Part shown: piece after piece, positions 1 through 9,374 of the stretch
How the letters are laid out: the number at the start of each line of letters is the position of its first letter
Numbering within the stretch: position 1 is the stretch's first letter
NCBI GenBank assembly: GCA_948678575.1
Contig: CAPPGO010000004.1
Span: 1 to 64,000 of the forward strand
DNA from: an uncultured Clostridia bacterium
Lineage (GTDB): Bacteria; Bacillota; Clostridia; TANB77; CAG-508
Reading direction: 5' to 3'
DNA: 64,000 bases
Notes under the pieces: generated by a model
The model's database searches: none
What the model saw: the letters and a program-made list of their open reading frames with translations, nothing else
Told to the model about the DNA's origin: nothing
Position numbers and translations under genes: made by a program

Positions 1-71
1 CTTGACTTCTTAGAAATTTATGTGTATTATAGTTTTGTAATAGGTCGTTAATATTTCATATTAACGAAAAA
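1..71 (+). repeat. Direct repeat copy 1 with embedded promoter
   Basis: This stretch is nearly identical to 3493-3563, so the two copies flank the RCC1 gene. Each contains a good sigma-A-type promoter: TTGACT at 2-7, a 17-base spacer, and TATTAT at 25-30. Downstream is an inverted repeat whose arms are CGTTAATAT and ATATTAACG. It could be a small-RNA gene family or a miniature mobile element; the sequence alone does not decide. Confidence 0.7.
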
Positions 72-94
72 CTCGCTAAAAAGCGAGTTTTTTA
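37..94 (+). ncRNA. Candidate small RNA (repeat copy 1)
   Basis: A transcript started from the promoter at 2-30 would begin near 37. It would fold one hairpin (arms around 48-68) and then a terminator hairpin with arms ACTCGCT (71-77) and AGCGAGT (82-88) followed by a run of T. No open reading frame with a ribosome binding site is visible inside. The terminator also lies just past the stop codon of the leftward RCC1 gene and may serve it from the other strand. The small RNA is inference from promoter plus terminator only. Confidence 0.35.
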
Positions 95-96
95 TT

Positions 97-3000
97 TTAA
101 ATTTCCAATTCTGGACATTCTACCCATTCCAAAGCTGTCTTATATCTACTACCTGGTAATTTTCTGTCTATTCCTATCCATCTTCCTAAGACTCCATAAA
201 CATTATTGCCTGTTCCAAAAACTTTTCCATCATTTGTTATACCGATAAAAAATCCAGAACCATTTTCTATCATACTTATATTACTTACATCTAATTTTCT
301 TGGTGAATTTAAAACTGCACTTGTATTGCTTCCAATACCTAATCTGTTCTCTCTTCCCCAACCATAAACATTTCCTGCATCTGTCAGCATTATTAAAGTA
401 TGTCCATCAACAGTTTTTACATCTATAATTTTCTCACCATTAGTCTTAAAAGTATGTTTTACAAGAACACGATTAACATCTATTTGCATTCCTAAATCTG
501 TATATTCACCACCATAATTCATTACCCATAATTGACCATTATTATCTACTAATGACATAAAGCCATCAGAAGTTGCTCTACTTAAATGTATTACTTTAAC
601 AGAATTTAAGTCAAAATCATTTGGAATATCCATTGTTTTATCTGAAAAACTAGTTTTAGAAAAATTTCGACCCCAAATATATATACCATCAGTAGTAGCA
701 ACTACTCTGTTTTGACTAACAATATCAAAATCTATAACATTTTCTTTTATTAATACAAAATCATTATTATTTTTTTCTTCTTCCCAACCTGGATAAAATG
801 GCTCATTTGTAACCTCATTTTTATATACTCCTAAACCATATAATTTATTATCACTAGTTTTTGCATATAATATCCCAGTTGCTAATTTAATATCAACAAT
901 TTCTTTACCTTTTAATGCATTTCCAATATATTCTGTATAATTTAAAACTTCTCTTTTGGTATTATCATTTTCATTATTTAGTCCTAACATTCTTGAATCA
1001 TATCCTGCTGAAAATATTTTATTATCCTTAGTAACATATACAGAGCCAATACTTGTAATAGAAGTAAATAATTTTACATTATTTGCAATTAATTTCCATT
1101 GTTTTTGTAATATATTATCTCCAATTATTATTGCCTTTGAACCAGCAAAAGAATATAAATTTCCATTTGTAGCTCTAAATAGCTCACTTTGACTAGTCGA
1201 AATAGTATCACTTGTTAGTATTATATTATCAATATTATAAAAAGTATCTACCTCTATTTTATGATTACTACTATCTTTTAAATCTAATTTAGTTATTTTT
1301 TCGTATCTTCCAATTCCACTTCTAGAATCTGTATCAGATTTATGAGTTTCACCACATATATATAAATCCCCACTATTAGATACAAAATATAAGTTTTGTA
1401 TAACTGAATATATTTCTTTTATACCATCTTTTTTCAATTCTTCTGGTATATCTAATTGATAAAATGCTGTTTTGGATTGTTCAGGAGTTAAATTTAAAGC
1501 TAAACTTCCAGAATCTCCTGCATTTCCCCATATTTCTCCATTATCTCTTACTATTACTCTTGCATCCATCATCATATATATTTTATTTACATTTGTTCCA
1601 TAATTATCCGGAAAATATTGAAAAATATATTGATTACCTGTTAATTCTGAACTACCACAACCAATTGTAGCATTACCATTTCTATAACCTGCTTGACAAA
1701 TTCTTCCATCTTTCTTTAATAGCATAATACTTGTTCCAGTAGATACTTGTTTTATATCTCCATCAAAATCTAAACTAGCATTATACTCTGAATATGTATT
1801 ATCTTTTTCATTATATATATATCCATTCCATATCTGAGTAAATTTTGTATATTCAGTAGTGTTATTTCCTATTCCCATTTGTCCCCAAGCGTTTGTTCCA
1901 GACCAGAAAAATGTATTGTCATCATATTCAATTAATGTATAACGACTATATGCTGGTAAATATATGTTTTTTATATGACTTACATTATCTATATCAACTT
2001 TACAAAAAGCACTCACGGCATTCTTATGCCCTAATCCTAATTGAGCATAAGTATTATCACCAGTAGCATAAAGTTCATCACTTTCTGTTACAACAAAAGT
2101 AATTCCAGTGCCAAGTATACTTGGAAACACTCTTTTTACTTTTTTACCATCTACATTTAATTTCATTGGAGTTCTGCCTGTATATTCTAACATATCATTT
2201 GTAGATAATCCTAACTTATTGTTACCATTATCTCCCCATGCCCATAAATATCCATCTTTATCTATAACAAACATTGTTTTATATCCTGGAAAAATTTTTA
2301 CATTATTTTCTGTTGCTCCTGGAATAATGTTTGGAACAACAAATTCCATTAAACCATTAGGATCTATACCGTTTAGTGTTTCTTTTAATTCATAATTTTT
2401 CAAACCTTTTCCATACAAATCTCCATTATTATATAATTTGAAAACATTACTTGATTCTGAGTCAGATATAATTTTAAAACCATATGGATTATAATTTGGA
2501 TTTTTTGCTCCATCTGGTAAATATTCATCCTGTACATTTCCAGCTAAATTATCATCTGTACCTGTTCCACTTACTTCTGATTCTGCAAAAATTGGAGCAT
2601 TTAAGTTTCCACTCATTACTGCTGTTGCCATATTTGCACTATAACAACTTACACCTTTTAATCTTATTCCTGTTATTGAATATATCATTCCTGTTGCTGC
2701 ATCTATTACATATGTTTTATCGCTTTTTATTCCAATTGCTTCGTTATTTAAGTAATATAAATCCTGTACACCAGCTGGAAAATATATCATTTCGCTTTCA
2801 AATTCACTATTGAATTCAGAACTACTACTATATATACTCGTTACTGGTTCTTTTTCTGTCATACTCCAAATTCTATAATATCCTACTTCTCCTACTAATC
2901 TTTCTGTTTTTGTTAAATCATTTACTTTACATAGTCCATTTGCTGGTATTGCTTTTGTTTCTTCTCCCATATCTCCTATTATTTCGCCAGCTTTCCACAT

Positions 3001-3180
3001 TTGTACTGCTTCTTCTACTGCTGTCATTTCACTTAGAAATGTTGAATATTGTGTTCTGCTTATTATTCCATCATCACCTATTATTGCATTAATTGAAACA
3101 CCAGCTAATATTAGCATTATTATTATTGAAATAACTAATGCTATTAAGGTTATTCCGTTTTGATTGTTTAAAAAATTCAT
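97..3180 (-). CDS. Pseudopilin-like N-terminus fused to RCC1 beta-propeller repeats
   Basis: The protein has 1027 residues. It opens with a class III-like prepilin signal: a short polar head, a Gly at residue 9 as likely cleavage site, then a hydrophobic helix to about residue 30. The usual Glu at position +5 of mature pilins is Ala here, as in a large family of Clostridia proteins with this leader. From about residue 250 to the end are many RCC1-type blades (for example WAWGDNGNNKLGL and GWGRENRLGIG). It is likely exported and anchored by the pilin helix, displaying one or two propellers for binding. The start ATG has an AGAAGGA ribosome binding site. No pilus assembly genes are nearby. The ligand is unknown. 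Confidence 0.8.
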   Translation of the reverse strand: MNFLNNQNGITLIALVISIIIMLILAGVSINAIIGDDGIISRTQYSTFLSEMTAVEEAVQMWKAGEIIGDMGEETKAIPANGLCKVNDLTKTERLVGEVGYYRIWSMTEKEPVTSIYSSSSEFNSEFESEMIYFPAGVQDLYYLNNEAIGIKSDKTYVIDAATGMIYSITGIRLKGVSCYSANMATAVMSGNLNAPIFAESEVSGTGTDDNLAGNVQDEYLPDGAKNPNYNPYGFKIISDSESSNVFKLYNNGDLYGKGLKNYELKETLNGIDPNGLMEFVVPNIIPGATENNVKIFPGYKTMFVIDKDGYLWAWGDNGNNKLGLSTNDMLEYTGRTPMKLNVDGKKVKRVFPSILGTGITFVVTESDELYATGDNTYAQLGLGHKNAVSAFCKVDIDNVSHIKNIYLPAYSRYTLIEYDDNTFFWSGTNAWGQMGIGNNTTEYTKFTQIWNGYIYNEKDNTYSEYNASLDFDGDIKQVSTGTSIMLLKKDGRICQAGYRNGNATIGCGSSELTGNQYIFQYFPDNYGTNVNKIYMMMDARVIVRDNGEIWGNAGDSGSLALNLTPEQSKTAFYQLDIPEELKKDGIKEIYSVIQNLYFVSNSGDLYICGETHKSDTDSRSGIGRYEKITKLDLKDSSNHKIEVDTFYNIDNIILTSDTISTSQSELFRATNGNLYSFAGSKAIIIGDNILQKQWKLIANNVKLFTSITSIGSVYVTKDNKIFSAGYDSRMLGLNNENDNTKREVLNYTEYIGNALKGKEIVDIKLATGILYAKTSDNKLYGLGVYKNEVTNEPFYPGWEEEKNNNDFVLIKENVIDFDIVSQNRVVATTDGIYIWGRNFSKTSFSDKTMDIPNDFDLNSVKVIHLSRATSDGFMSLVDNNGQLWVMNYGGEYTDLGMQIDVNRVLVKHTFKTNGEKIIDVKTVDGHTLIMLTDAGNVYGWGRENRLGIGSNTSAVLNSPRKLDVSNISMIENGSGFFIGITNDGKVFGTGNNVYGVLGRWIGIDRKLPGSRYKTALEWVECPELEI

Positions 3181-3300
3181 TTTTTGTTTTCCTTCTGTTT
3201 CTCTTTTGTTTACACATTTTCTTTTTCCTTTCTTTTAAAAATATAGGTTGGAAAATAATTAAATTGTAATTATTTTTCAACCACTTTGTACACAAAATTT

Positions 3301-3355
3301 AAAAGTGCTTTACACTTTTATTGGTATAATCAGAAGGAAAACCACCTCTGATTAT
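3301..3355 (-). promoter_or_regulatory. Two hairpins in the leader of the RCC1 gene
   Basis: Upstream of the leftward RCC1 gene are two perfect hairpins: AAAAGTG/CACTTTT at 3301-3319 and ATAATCAGA/TCTGATTAT at 3326-3355, the latter with a 12-base loop. They lie in a 580-base gap (3181-3759) that otherwise holds only the palindrome at 3367-3395 and repeat copy 2. They could be a structured 5' leader or a terminator for something lost. I do not recognise a known riboswitch. Confidence 0.35.
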
Positions 3356-3366
3356 TTACATAATAT

Positions 3367-3395
3367 TTTTCGTTAATATGTGATATTAACGAAAA
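3367..3395. repeat. Perfect palindrome related to the flanking repeats
   Basis: The arms are TTTTCGTTAATAT and ATATTAACGAAAA around GTG, 13 perfect base pairs. The same CGTTAATAT/ATATTAACG core sits inside both direct-repeat copies (1-71 and 3493-3563), so this is a third member of the family. Confidence 0.7.
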
Positions 3396-3492
3396 CAGTA
3401 AAACCAATATATTTCAGTAATTTCAAGGCTTTCGGCATTTTCTAGCAATAAAAAAGAGTAAAAAAAATACTCTTAAAATTTATTATGGAAAG

Positions 3493-3563
3493 CTTGACTT
3501 CTTAGAAATTTATGTGTATCATAATCTTGTAATAAGTCGTTAATATCACATATTAACGAAAAA
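3493..3563 (+). repeat. Direct repeat copy 2 with embedded promoter
   Basis: This is the second copy of the repeat seen at 1-71, with a handful of substitutions. The promoter is kept (TTGACT 3494-3499, 17 bases, TATCAT 3517-3522), as is the CGTTAATAT hairpin. It lacks the terminator hairpin that follows copy 1. No gene lies directly behind it before the separate promoter at 3710. Confidence 0.7.
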
Positions 3564-3709
3564 TTTAGTTTTTGTATTTATTCAAAATTTATTTTTTTAT
3601 CAATTAAATTCCAATATTCTTTATTTTTCACACAATAAAACAATCATATTAAATTTTAAATATTCATAGTTTTTTCTTAGGGAAATGCCGTCTTTTTTTG
3701 TTAAAAAGC

Positions 3710-3738
3710 TTGATTTTTTTGCCTTTTTGTGGCATAAT
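3710..3738 (+). promoter_or_regulatory. Promoter of the coupling-protein gene
   Basis: TTGATT (3710-3715), a 17-base spacer and CATAAT (3733-3738). Transcription should start near 3745, which leaves almost no leader before the ATG at 3760. This favours the in-frame TTG at 3778, which has GGTGA just upstream. Confidence 0.65.
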
Positions 3739-3777
3739 TAATATGTATATAATTTTTAAATGAAAGCGGTGAATATC

Positions 3778-6120
3778 TTGATTTTAAAATATTTTGATAA
3801 ATTTTTAAAAAAGTTAAAAACAGATAGAACAACCTTTGCTACATACATTCTTACTTTATTCACTATTTACTTTTTTATCGATAGAATTGTAGAAATGTTA
3901 TTCATAGCAGGTTCTGGATTATCTGTTAATTATTGGGGTCCAATAAAATATACATTTGCATTTGCTTGTGCAACTTTTGCATTTTATTTTTCTTATGCAT
4001 CAAAGTTTGCAACAGGTTTCAAACCTAGGGTAGGTTTTCTATATGCATATATTTTCGTAATTTATTTTCTTGGTATTTCAATGTTAATTCAATGGGTAAA
4101 TCAGCTATGTTGGTTTGCACTATTTTGTGTACCAGGATACAAATACATAATTACAAACTTTATGGAACTTATTAGACCAGCATTTTCAGCATTTGCTTGG
4201 TATGTTCCAATTGTAACTATTTTCCCATTATGGAAATGGATATACATGGTTGTAAACGATATCAAACCTATACAAGATTCTATTAAAGATTACAAAGGTA
4301 TTAGCCTTGGTCCATCACCTGACGGTTTAGGAGCTTATACTTGTGAAAATACTTTATGTAGAAACTTAGGTACTGGTAAAATGCTTAGAATTCCAGAAAC
4401 AAGACGCTATGAATCAACAGCAATTGTTGGTGTTTCTGGCTCTGGTAAAACATCTATGATTTATGAACCAATGCTTGCCAGAGATTTAGAGAAAAAATAC
4501 TTCTTCCAAGAAGCAGCAAAAGAAATGGGTTACACAGCACTTCGTACTGGTCTTGTTACATTAGCAAAACCTTACTCAAATGATTATCTTAATGACAATT
4601 TCTCATTAAATATGCTTGTTCCCGTTCCAGGTAAAGAAAAATTATACAAATCATATATATCTAAATTAGTTTACTATCAAGATGGTTCACAAATTATTTA
4701 TAGAAATTTAGGTATTACGTACTTAGCACCAGATTATGAAACAATAGCTCACATGACAGAAGTTGCAAATAACTTTAATATAAAATATCACATTATAGAT
4801 CCAAGCAACCCAGATTCAATTGGTTTAAATCCATTTGCAACTAAAAACCCAATTAAGTCATCTATTGTTATTTCTTCTATCATTAAGAGATTAATTCAAT
4901 CCGAAGATAGAAGCAACAATGTAGTTTCTGTTGATGAAACATTTAATCAAACTATTGTTACACAAGCAATTGAAAATATTGTTATACTATTGCAAATAAT
5001 GTATCCTAGATTACATGCTGGTGAATTACCAACTTTGGCAGATATACTTCAATTATTAAACAACTTTGATTTAATTGAAGATTTAGTTAATAAAATGCAA
5101 GAAGATGAAGAACTTGCTAATGAATATCAAATTCAAATTGGTTACTTTAAAAAGAATTTCTTTAAAGAAGCTGAAAGTAGAAATACATTAGCTGAGAACT
5201 TAAAAACTTGCACAGCTACTCTTGAAAACTTACTTAGAAATCCAGGTGTTAAAAGTATTTTATGCAATAGAGTTAATAACATTGTATATGATGAAGTTTT
5301 ACAAAACGGAGATGTTATCTTTGTATGTACAAGACGTGGAGACTTAGGTTCTACTATTCACAGAGCTTTTGGTATATTCTACTTACTATTAATGCAACAA
5401 TCTATTTTAAGTAGACCAGGAATTGAAAATTCAAGAATTCCTCACTTCTTATATATTGATGAATTTGCTCCTTTCCTTTGTAATACTACCGAAGAAATGT
5501 TTACATTATATAGAAAATATAGAGTTGGAACAATGATATCTGCTCAAAACTTAGCACAACTTGGACAAAGTTCAGATGTAGACAATCATAGAGAAACTAT
5601 ACTTTCAAACTGTGTTACAAAAGCTATTTTCGGTGGAGCTAGTCCAGATGATAATACTTGGTGGCAACAAGAACTTGGTGAACATAGAGAATGGAAGATG
5701 ACAAACGACTACCATACTTCAAAAACTGCTTATGACGAAAATTACAAGGGCGTTATGTGGTCATATAAAGAGAATCAACACAAATCAAAAATTCAAGCTT
5801 TACCATTTAAAAACTTGGCTTTTAGAACAAAAGATATTAATGGTAAATGGGTTTGTGAAATTGGAAAAGTTGATTTTATGGAAACAAAATATAAAGAACA
5901 ACAAAAAATTAAGAAATTTAATTTTACAAAGTTCACAAGTGGAATTACTACTGCTGAACCAGAAACAAAAAATAATAAATTTAATCTAAAAAATATAAGC
6001 TTTAATCCAAATCCTAATAATCCTAATGATATGGAACCTATCCAAGGAAATGATACTCCATATGATTATGATAATGAAGATGCAATTAAACCTTACAATT
6101 TTAGCGGAAATGATCAATAA
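3778..6120 (+). CDS. VirD4/TraG-like type IV coupling ATPase
   Basis: Counting from the alternative ATG at 3760, there are several membrane segments in the first 170 residues, then a cytosolic ATPase with Walker A GVSGSGKTS near residue 224 and a Walker B-like segment LYIDEFAPF near 564. It ends in a low-complexity Asn/Pro tail. The layout matches conjugative coupling proteins, which pass DNA or protein to a type IV secretion channel. No relaxase or mating-pair genes are in the window, so it is an orphan or part of a dispersed system. I prefer the TTG start at 3778 because of the ribosome binding site and promoter position; the ATG at 3760 would add six residues. Confidence 0.8.
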   Translation: MILKYFDKFLKKLKTDRTTFATYILTLFTIYFFIDRIVEMLFIAGSGLSVNYWGPIKYTFAFACATFAFYFSYASKFATGFKPRVGFLYAYIFVIYFLGISMLIQWVNQLCWFALFCVPGYKYIITNFMELIRPAFSAFAWYVPIVTIFPLWKWIYMVVNDIKPIQDSIKDYKGISLGPSPDGLGAYTCENTLCRNLGTGKMLRIPETRRYESTAIVGVSGSGKTSMIYEPMLARDLEKKYFFQEAAKEMGYTALRTGLVTLAKPYSNDYLNDNFSLNMLVPVPGKEKLYKSYISKLVYYQDGSQIIYRNLGITYLAPDYETIAHMTEVANNFNIKYHIIDPSNPDSIGLNPFATKNPIKSSIVISSIIKRLIQSEDRSNNVVSVDETFNQTIVTQAIENIVILLQIMYPRLHAGELPTLADILQLLNNFDLIEDLVNKMQEDEELANEYQIQIGYFKKNFFKEAESRNTLAENLKTCTATLENLLRNPGVKSILCNRVNNIVYDEVLQNGDVIFVCTRRGDLGSTIHRAFGIFYLLLMQQSILSRPGIENSRIPHFLYIDEFAPFLCNTTEEMFTLYRKYRVGTMISAQNLAQLGQSSDVDNHRETILSNCVTKAIFGGASPDDNTWWQQELGEHREWKMTNDYHTSKTAYDENYKGVMWSYKENQHKSKIQALPFKNLAFRTKDINGKWVCEIGKVDFMETKYKEQQKIKKFNFTKFTSGITTAEPETKNNKFNLKNISFNPNPNNPNDMEPIQGNDTPYDYDNEDAIKPYNFSGNDQ

Positions 6121-6126
6121 AAAATA

Positions 6127-6158
6127 AGCTTCCTTTATTATAAGGAAGCTCTTTTTTT
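6127..6158. terminator. Bidirectional terminator
   Basis: AGCTTCCTT (6127-6135) pairs with AAGGAAGCT (6142-6150) and is followed by C and seven T. It ends the rightward coupling-protein gene and lies at the end of the convergent leftward gene. Confidence 0.85.
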
Positions 6159-7092
6159 ATCCTAATATTTTTATTTCTACATTGTTTGCTTTATACTTTC
6201 CTGTTTCTTCATCTTTTGAAAATTCCATTAAAGATTTTTCAAGTGATGTTGCATTTTGTTTTAAATCTGTTGTAAAATATACTTTAAATTTGTTTATCTC
6301 AACTTTATTTGAAACTATAACTCTATAAGTCTCTACCATATGTTTCTCGTCTTCACACACTAATATAAGCTGTGGTGCCATTGCATATCCTGAATCAAAA
6401 GGAACAAAATTATCATAAAAATCTTTATATAATTTAATTCTATCTAAAAATTTATTTTCCCAATCTGTTTCTCTTCTTATACAATCAAATATTAAACAAA
6501 CTTCTCTATCCTTTATTTTTAATGTAACTTCACCATGTGCTTTAAATTGCTTACCTAATGTCTTAGCATTAAAAGTAGGTTTTGTTTTAAAAGAATAGAA
6601 ATTTTTAGATTTTCTCATATATGCTAAAATAGCTTGATTACCAGCTAATCTTTTCTTTATTAAAGAAACTGGTTTTGTATTATCTGTTGGTTGCCATTTA
6701 CATTCAACTTCTTTTGAATTAAGCAAATATTTTCCCATTTTCTCTAAACAATATACTCTATATATTCCTTTTCCCTCTTCTGATGTAAAATAATATCTTG
6801 TAATTATTTTCATTTTAACTAATTGATCTAATCTTGTATTTAGTTTATCTTGTGATTTTATTTCAACGCCTTTATGTTTTAATAATTGATAAATTTGTCT
6901 TGAAGTAATAAATTCATACTGATTAACTAAATCTAATATTTCAAAATGTATATCTGAAATATGTCCTAAATTGATTTTATGGATAATTTGGTTAATTGAC
7001 ACATATCCATCCTTTCCATCGAAAGTTTTAATTTCTCCTTCCCTAATTGCGAATGGAGAAACGGTAGTTTTAATATTTTCATCATCTACCAT
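6157..7092 (-). CDS. Replication-relaxation-like winged-helix protein
   Basis: 311 residues. After about 35 residues a predicted DNA-binding region begins (HFEILDLVNQYEFITSRQIY, then a second helix pair and a beta hairpin YYFTSEEGKGIYRVYCL). A C-terminal half follows that could be the nuclease-like or ligand domain. This pattern resembles the replication-relaxation family known from Gram-positive plasmids and conjugative elements, which fits its neighbour, the coupling ATPase. Assignment to the family is by pattern only. AGGAGG lies 11 bases before the ATG. Confidence 0.55.
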   Translation of the reverse strand: MVDDENIKTTVSPFAIREGEIKTFDGKDGYVSINQIIHKINLGHISDIHFEILDLVNQYEFITSRQIYQLLKHKGVEIKSQDKLNTRLDQLVKMKIITRYYFTSEEGKGIYRVYCLEKMGKYLLNSKEVECKWQPTDNTKPVSLIKKRLAGNQAILAYMRKSKNFYSFKTKPTFNAKTLGKQFKAHGEVTLKIKDREVCLIFDCIRRETDWENKFLDRIKLYKDFYDNFVPFDSGYAMAPQLILVCEDEKHMVETYRVIVSNKVEINKFKVYFTTDLKQNATSLEKSLMEFSKDEETGKYKANNVEIKILG

Positions 7093-7109
7093 ACCTAAAC
7101 AAGCCTCCT

Positions 7110-7640
7110 TTAAACTATAATAACTTTAATTTTCTTTTTGCTTTTTATTATCTTTTTTATTAAGACCTTTACTTTTTGTCCATACTCAAATCCTTCTTTG
7201 TATTCAGCCATACCAACTAAATTAGGTTTAAGTTCAACAAATATTCCATTCTTATATTTATCTGCTTCTTTGATAATTCCATCTACAACAGTTTTTTCTT
7301 CAAATCCTTCGGCATTTTCTTCCCAATTTCCTAAAAGCTCTTTATATGATAAAACTATTCTACCTTTTTCTTTATCGATAGATTTTATCATAACATTTAT
7401 TTTTTGTCCAATTGAAAATCTTTCACTTGGAGATTTCATTCTTGAAACAGATATATCTTCAATATGAAGTAATCCAACTAGCCCTCCCTCAATTTCCACG
7501 AATACGCCAAAATGCCTGATATTTTTAACAATACCAGCTACTATTTTTCCTTCTGAGATATTATCCTTTACTCTATTCCACGCTTTTTCATGCTCTTCTT
7601 TTCTCAGTAGAGCTATTTCTTCACTATTTGTACCTTTCAT
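7110..7640 (-). CDS. S1 RNA-binding domain protein (two S1 modules)
   Basis: 176 residues. A clear S1 domain spans about residues 33-105 (GIVKNIRHFGVFVEIEG, then GLLHIEDIS, then IDKEKGRIVLSYKEL). A second, weaker S1-like fold follows to the C-terminus. Such short S1 proteins bind single-stranded RNA and often modulate ribosome or RNase function. It lies 17 bases before the replication-relaxation-like gene on the same strand and probably shares its transcript. The exact role is unknown. Confidence 0.75.
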   Translation of the reverse strand: MKGTNSEEIALLRKEEHEKAWNRVKDNISEGKIVAGIVKNIRHFGVFVEIEGGLVGLLHIEDISVSRMKSPSERFSIGQKINVMIKSIDKEKGRIVLSYKELLGNWEENAEGFEEKTVVDGIIKEADKYKNGIFVELKPNLVGMAEYKEGFEYGQKVKVLIKKIIKSKKKIKVIIV

Positions 7641-7687
7641 TTTTTCTCCTCTTTTGTATCTTTAATAATTTTACATCTTAATATTTT

Positions 7688-7733
7688 TAAAATCAATATT
7701 AAAAATATTAATTGTTTTTTAATATTGATTTTA
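7688..7733 (-). terminator. Terminator overlapping the end of rluB
   Basis: Arms TAAAATCAATATTAAAA and TTTTAATATTGATTTTA are perfectly complementary over 17 bases around a 12-base loop. The hairpin overlaps the last codons of the leftward rluB gene. Confidence 0.6.
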
Positions 7734-8439
7734 CTTCATTAGGTGTCAAATATTTCCATGTTCCTATTTTCAAGTCTTTAACCCCTACATCACCAATCTT
7801 AGTTCTATGAAGTGCTAATACTTTTCTACCAATAGCTTCACACATTTTTCTAACTTGTCTGTTCTTTCCTTCATGAATTCGTATTTCCATACGAGATTGA
7901 TTTTTTTCTCTATCTATTTTTATTATTCTTGCATCAGCTGGTTTTGTAGTATAATCATTATCTATAATTACACCTTCTCTTAATTTTTGAACTTCGCTTT
8001 CTTCTACAATTCCTCTAACCGTTACTGTGTATGTCTTAGTAATTTCATGCTTTGGATGCGTTACTTTATAAATAAAATCTCCATCATCTGTTAGTATTAA
8101 AGCACCAGATGTAAACATATCTAATCTTCCTACTGGAACAACCCTTCTATTAACCTTTTTTAATAAATCTAATACTGTATCTCTTCCAAATTGATCATTT
8201 GCAGTAGTTACATATCCAATTGGTTTATTTAGCAATATATATGTATGTTCTTCTTTTACTAATTCTACCTTTTTGTCATTATATTTAACTTCATCTTTTA
8301 AAGGATCAATTTTCGTTCCAAGTTCGCATACAACTTGTCCATTTACTTTTATTTTACCTTCTAAAATAAGTTCTTCACATTTTCTTCTTGAAGCAATTCC
8401 AGCTGAACTCAAAAATTTTTGTAGTCTCATTTCTTCCAT
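7708..8439 (-). CDS. rluB: 23S rRNA pseudouridine synthase, RluB/RsuA family
   Basis: 243 residues. An S4 RNA-binding domain sits at residues 4-50 (MRLQKFLSSAGIASRRKCEE), followed by the catalytic domain with GRLDMFTSGALILTDDG, whose Asp is the catalytic residue of the family, and the C-terminal IHEGKNRQVRKM motif. It converts a uridine in 23S rRNA to pseudouridine in the cytosol. It is the last gene of a leftward block and lies 3 bases after rluD. Both MEEM and the internal Met at residue 4 are plausible starts. Confidence 0.88.
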   Translation of the reverse strand: MEEMRLQKFLSSAGIASRRKCEELILEGKIKVNGQVVCELGTKIDPLKDEVKYNDKKVELVKEEHTYILLNKPIGYVTTANDQFGRDTVLDLLKKVNRRVVPVGRLDMFTSGALILTDDGDFIYKVTHPKHEITKTYTVTVRGIVEESEVQKLREGVIIDNDYTTKPADARIIKIDREKNQSRMEIRIHEGKNRQVRKMCEAIGRKVLALHRTKIGDVGVKDLKIGTWKYLTPNEVKSILKNN

Positions 8440-8442
8440 AAA

Positions 8443-9363
8443 TTATATATTTCTCTCTCTTTCTAGTTCTTTTAATACTTTTTCAAAATATTCTGGTATT
8501 TTAGCTTCTAATTTCATTTCTTTTCCAGAAGTTGGATGTTTGAATTCAAGTCTTGTACTATGCAACATTTGTCCTTCAACTCCAAATGGATTTTTACCAT
8601 TTGAATATACAGCATCACCAACCAAAGGATATCCTATTTCTGCCATATGAACTCTTATTTGATGAGTTCTTCCTGTTTCTATATTAACTTCTAATAAAGT
8701 ATATCCATTATATCTTTCAAGTACTTTAATATGTGTAACTGCATTTTTACCATTTTTAGAAACCGCCATTTTTACTCTATCTTTGGTACTTCTTGCAATT
8801 GGCATATCTATTGTTGCATTATTTTCTTTTACAACACCTCTTACCAAAGCAATATATGTTTTTTTAACTTCATGAGCTTTTATTTGTTCACTTATATTAA
8901 TATGCGCTTTATCATTTTTAGCAACAATTAAAAGACCAGATGTATCTTTATCAATTCTATGTACAATTCCAGGTCTTATTTCTCCACCAATTCCAGATAA
9001 ACTATCTTTACATTTAGCCATTATAGCATTTACTAATGTTCCATCTGGATTTCCATTACCTGGGTGTACTACTAATCCTTTTTGCTTATTTATAACTAAT
9101 ATATCATTATCTTCATAAACAATATCTAATGGTATGTTCTCATCTGGTTTTATATCTACTTCTTTTGGCATTATATCTTCAATTTGAACAACATCATCTA
9201 TTGATAATTTATATGAAGATTTAGGCACTTTTCCATTAACAAGAATTTTTCCATCTTCTAGCATTTTTTGTACCATTGCTCTTGAAATATTATTATCTTT
9301 TTCAGAAATTGCTTTATCTATTCTAATTCCTTCTAAATCTTTTTCTATTTTATATTCTTTCAA
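8443..9363 (-). CDS. rluD: 23S rRNA pseudouridine synthase, RluA/RluD family
   Basis: 306 residues. An N-terminal S4 domain (about 12-75) is followed by the RluA catalytic fold with HRIDKDTSGLLIVAKND, whose Asp is the nucleophile, and GRTHQIRVHMAEIGYPLVGD near the end. Family members modify the 23S rRNA helix 69 region. It sits just after lspA and the TagA-like gene on the same strand, as in many Firmicutes where lspA precedes rluD. No unusual feature was seen. Confidence 0.9.
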   Translation of the reverse strand: MKEYKIEKDLEGIRIDKAISEKDNNISRAMVQKMLEDGKILVNGKVPKSSYKLSIDDVVQIEDIMPKEVDIKPDENIPLDIVYEDNDILVINKQKGLVVHPGNGNPDGTLVNAIMAKCKDSLSGIGGEIRPGIVHRIDKDTSGLLIVAKNDKAHINISEQIKAHEVKKTYIALVRGVVKENNATIDMPIARSTKDRVKMAVSKNGKNAVTHIKVLERYNGYTLLEVNIETGRTHQIRVHMAEIGYPLVGDAVYSNGKNPFGVEGQMLHSTRLEFKHPTSGKEMKLEAKIPEYFEKVLKELERERNI

Positions 9364-9374
9364 AATTTTCCTCT

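Noticed and set aside
3760..3777. ATG at 3760 as start of the coupling protein
   Set aside because: No ribosome binding site and a leader of about 15 bases. TTG at 3778 with GGTGA is better placed, though the ATG is not excluded.
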